Translations under genes and position numbers: made by a program
Assembly (NCBI GenBank): GCA_964544365.1
Contig: CAZJCW010000014.1
Coordinates: 1-34,362, forward strand
DNA length: 34,362 nt
Origin: Alsobacter sp964544365
GTDB taxonomy: Bacteria > Pseudomonadota > Alphaproteobacteria > Rhizobiales > Beijerinckiaceae
Reading direction: 5' to 3'
The notes under the pieces: model-generated
Seen by the model: only the letters and a program-made list of their open reading frames with translations
What the model was told of the DNA's origin: nothing
The model's database searches: none
Part shown: one piece after another, positions 32,397 to 34,362 of the stretch
Layout: the number at the start of each line of letters is the position of its first letter
Numbering within the stretch: the first letter of the stretch is position 1

Positions 32397-32591
32397 CGGC
32401 GGCAGGTCGCCGCCACCGCGGAACATGCTTACTGATCTGTTATTGGCTGGCCGGCACAGGTAAACATTCCAGCGCCGTTCATTTACCACGGAATGACTGA
32501 GAATCCACAATTCATGATTGATTAAGTCGCGCCGGACAACCTCTGGGAACGAGCAAGAACCGCTCGATACGAACCCAGAAGGAAAACCAAA

Positions 32592-33452
32592 ATGTCTGGC
32601 GTCACTCTTTCAGCTGGTATCCGTGATGCTCTCACGTCGATCCAGAGGGCTACTCAGGATGCACAGGTCGCGCAGACCCGCCTTGCCACCGGCAAGAAGG
32701 TCAACACCGCGATCGACAACCCGCTGAACTTCTTCACGGCGGCCGGCCTCAACAACCGCGCCACCGACCTGGGCAATCTCCAGGACGCGATGGGTCAGGC
32801 CGTCAAGACGATCGAAGCCGCCTCCAGCGGCATCGACGGAATGACGAAGCTGCTCCAGACCGCCCAGGGTCTTGCCAACTCCGCTGCGGCCACGTCGGAC
32901 GACACGACCCGCGCCTCGCTGATGACGCAGTACAACACGATTCTCGCTCAGGCCGACCAGCTGATGCAGAATTCGGGCTACGGCGGCGTCAACCTCCTCA
33001 AGGGCGACAAGCTGAGCGTGAAGTTTGACGCTTCGTCGACGACCTCGACGCTGGGCATCCAGAACCTCGCCACCGGCGCCCTCACGGCGACGGCCCTCGG
33101 CGTGGCGACGGGCGCTGCCGGCGCGTGGACGAACGGCGCTGCGGCGGGCGGCACGACGGCCACCGCGGGCAACGTCGCGATCGAAACGCAGCTGACCAAC
33201 CTGTCCAAGGCCATCACGACCCTCCGTTCGGAAGCCAGCGCGCTGGGTGCCAACGCGGCCATCGTGAAGACCCGTCAGGAATTCACGCAGTCGATGATCA
33301 ACACCCTGAAGGCCGGCGCGGACCAGCTGACCCTCGCGGACGTGAACGAGGAAGGCGCAAACCTGATCTCGCTCAACACCCGCGGCCAGTTGGCCCAGAC
33401 CTCGCTCTCGCTGGCTTCCCAGCGCGAACAGGCCGTGCTCCGGTTGTTCTGA
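32592..33452 (+). CDS. Short flagellin (286 aa)
   Basis: Filament subunit closely similar to the 288-aa flagellin: shared TRLATGKKVNTAIDNPLN, LQDAMGQAVKTIEAASSGIDGMTKLLQTAQGLANSAA and NEEGANLISLNTRGQLAQTSLSLASQREQAVLRLF. The central region is Ala/Gly/Thr-rich. RBS AAGGAAAA precedes the ATG. The 195-bp leader 32397-32591 is AT-rich in part; I see no sigma-54 element in it. A perfect terminator follows at 33475-33506. Confidence 0.96.
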   Translation: MSGVTLSAGIRDALTSIQRATQDAQVAQTRLATGKKVNTAIDNPLNFFTAAGLNNRATDLGNLQDAMGQAVKTIEAASSGIDGMTKLLQTAQGLANSAAATSDDTTRASLMTQYNTILAQADQLMQNSGYGGVNLLKGDKLSVKFDASSTTSTLGIQNLATGALTATALGVATGAAGAWTNGAAAGGTTATAGNVAIETQLTNLSKAITTLRSEASALGANAAIVKTRQEFTQSMINTLKAGADQLTLADVNEEGANLISLNTRGQLAQTSLSLASQREQAVLRLF

Positions 33453-33474
33453 TCTCGGCGAAAGCCACGATCTC

Positions 33475-33506
33475 GAGGGGACGGGCCAACGCCCGTCCCC
33501 TCTTTT
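33475..33506 (+). terminator. Rho-independent terminator after the 286-aa flagellin
   Basis: Perfect 12-bp stem GAGGGGACGGGC / GCCCGTCCCCTC with loop CAAC, followed by TTTT. Located 23 bp after the flagellin stop. Confidence 0.95.
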
Positions 33507-33566
33507 CGTTGCGGTTTCGGCGCGCGCGGGGACGGATGCCGCGGCATGACCGTCACTTTGCGGCAG

Positions 33567-33582
33567 TTATTCCCAAATTAAC
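33567..33582 (+). promoter_or_regulatory. Possible CtrA-type box upstream of flbT
   Basis: TTAT-TCCCAAA-TTAAC, one mismatch from TTAA-N7-TTAAC, 47-62 bp before the flbT ATG. Since a terminator precedes it, flbT-flaF need a promoter here; CtrA involvement is speculative. Confidence 0.35.
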
Positions 33583-33628
33583 TACTTCTGCGCACACTTG
33601 CGTCGATTGACACGACTGAGTTGCATCA

Positions 33629-34021
33629 ATGGCGCTGAAGGTCGAGCTGAAGCCAGGCGAACGGATCCTCATCGGAAACGTCGTGCTGCGCAATGGCGAC
33701 AACCGGGCGCGCTTCTTCATCGAGGGTAGCTGCCCTATCCTTCGGGAGAAGGATATCCTGAGCGAAGACGGTGCGGACACGATCGCAAAACGAATCTACT
33801 TTACTGTTCAATTGATGTATATCGCGAATGACATGTCAAAATATCAGAAACCGTATATTGATCTGATAACTCAGTTTACTCAGGCTGCACCAAGCTCTTT
33901 GCCGATCATCGCCGACATCAACAACCACATATTAACAGACCAAATGTATAAAGCTCTGAAGTCTGCGAAGAAGCTCATTGAGTACGAAGCGGAGTTGATG
34001 GCTCATGCACAGCGCGGCTAA
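33629..34021 (+). CDS. flbT: FlbT, post-transcriptional flagellin regulator
   Basis: 130 aa. KVELKPGERILIGNVVLRNGDNRARFFIEGSCPILREKDIL is the family signature, followed by the helical YFTVQLMYIANDMSKYQKPYIDLITQFTQAAPS segment. In Caulobacter FlbT binds the flagellin mRNA 5' untranslated region and promotes its decay when assembly is incomplete. Codon use in the middle (about 33787-33960) is strikingly AT-rich (ATA, TTA, AAA codons) compared with neighbours. Its end overlaps the next gene, flaF copy 2, by 17 bp. Confidence 0.95.
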   Translation: MALKVELKPGERILIGNVVLRNGDNRARFFIEGSCPILREKDILSEDGADTIAKRIYFTVQLMYIANDMSKYQKPYIDLITQFTQAAPSSLPIIADINNHILTDQMYKALKSAKKLIEYEAELMAHAQRG

Positions 34022-34362
34022 GGCCTACGGGGCCGTATCCCAGGCGGGTCTTCCTCCCCGCGAGCTCGAGGCGCATGTGCTCCTGAAAGCTGCCGCGCGG
34101 ATCCAGCAGGTGCTGGACGATTGGGACGCGCGCAAGTCGGAATTCGAACCGGTCCTGCTGAACAATCGCAAGCTGTGGACCGTGCTGGTTTCGTCGGTGA
34201 CCGAGGACGGCAATCCCCTGCCGCGCCCGATCAAGCAGAACGTTGCCAATCTTGCGATCTTCATCTTCAAGCGCACGCTCGAATTGACGAACGATCCCGA
34301 CCCCCGGCGCGCCGACGTGCTGGTGCAGATCAACCGGAACATCGCCGAAGGCCTGCGCGCCC
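34005..34362 (+). CDS. flaF: FlaF family protein (copy 2, cut by window end)
   Basis: Residues 1-119 visible, open at the window end. MHSAAKAYGAVSQAGLPPRELEAHVLLKAAARIQQVL, LLNNRKLWTVLVSSVTEDGNPLPRPIKQNVANLAIFIFKRTLEL and VLVQINRNIAEGLRA are FlaF. The ATG at 34005 lies inside the end of flbT in another frame, consistent with the classical flbT-flaF translational pair. It aligns throughout with the copy at 26337 (NRKLWTVLV / NRRLWAVFV; NLAIFIFKRTLEL / DLARFVFDRTWEL). Confidence 0.93.
   Translation, partial: MHSAAKAYGAVSQAGLPPRELEAHVLLKAAARIQQVLDDWDARKSEFEPVLLNNRKLWTVLVSSVTEDGNPLPRPIKQNVANLAIFIFKRTLELTNDPDPRRADVLVQINRNIAEGLRA

Overview
The window is a high-GC chromosomal segment from an alphaproteobacterium, most likely of the order Hyphomicrobiales (Rhizobiales). 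The basis for this is the combination of cckA, fliX, flbT, flaF, a MotE-type protein, a cysteine-poor DksA, an alphaproteobacterial GTTC-N7-GTTC LexA box at recA, and CtrA-type TTAA-N7-TTAA boxes. Almost the whole window is one flagellar supercluster. No tRNA, rRNA, CRISPR, insertion sequence or phage gene was seen. A 100-N scaffold gap lies at 26191-26290.

Layout. (1) 1-611: 5' part of recA (minus). (2) 887-6925, minus: flgB-flgC-fliE-fliQ-fliR-flhB-cckA, i.e. proximal rod, export gate, then the CckA hybrid kinase overlapping flhB by ATGA. (3) 7086-9409, plus: fliO (with a very long Pro-rich tail) and fliP. (4) 9477-16031, minus: fliL-fliM-DUF6468-like-motE-like, then a large TPR protein. 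(5) 16355-19707, plus: flgF-flgG-flgA-flgH from a near-perfect sigma-54 promoter. (6) 19966-20977, minus: dksA and fliX. (7) 21226-23148, plus: flgI-flgJ-flgN-like. (8) 23196-23690, minus: a DUF892/YciF ferritin-like protein. (9) 23975-34362, plus: flaG-like, a 523-aa flagellin, [gap], flaF, a possible glycosyltransferase, a 288-aa flagellin, a GT60-type GlcNAc transferase, a SAM methyltransferase, a family 2 glycosyltransferase, a 286-aa flagellin, flbT and a second flaF (cut by the window end).

How it fits together. Three intergenic regions carry a Caulobacter-like regulatory grammar: a CtrA-type box beside a GGCA-N5-TGCCG palindrome (candidate FlbD/ftr element). In the two divergent regions fliL|flgF and fliX|flgI, a sigma-54 -24/-12 element follows about 85-98 bp further on, pointing at the later class (flgF, flgI). 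The CtrA boxes point towards the early class (fliL-fliM, fliX, flgB). The kinase at the top of the CtrA phosphorelay (cckA) and a FlbD partner (fliX) lie in the same cluster. The most novel-looking part is 26823-32396. There, a eukaryotic-type GT60 (Skp1-GnT-like) GlcNAc transferase, a methyltransferase, a GT2 enzyme and an unassigned protein are interleaved with flagellin genes and FlaF/FlbT, suggesting a flagellin O-glycan assembly and methylation island.

Limits: all assignments come from reading translated sequence and motifs by eye. No database search or alignment was run.
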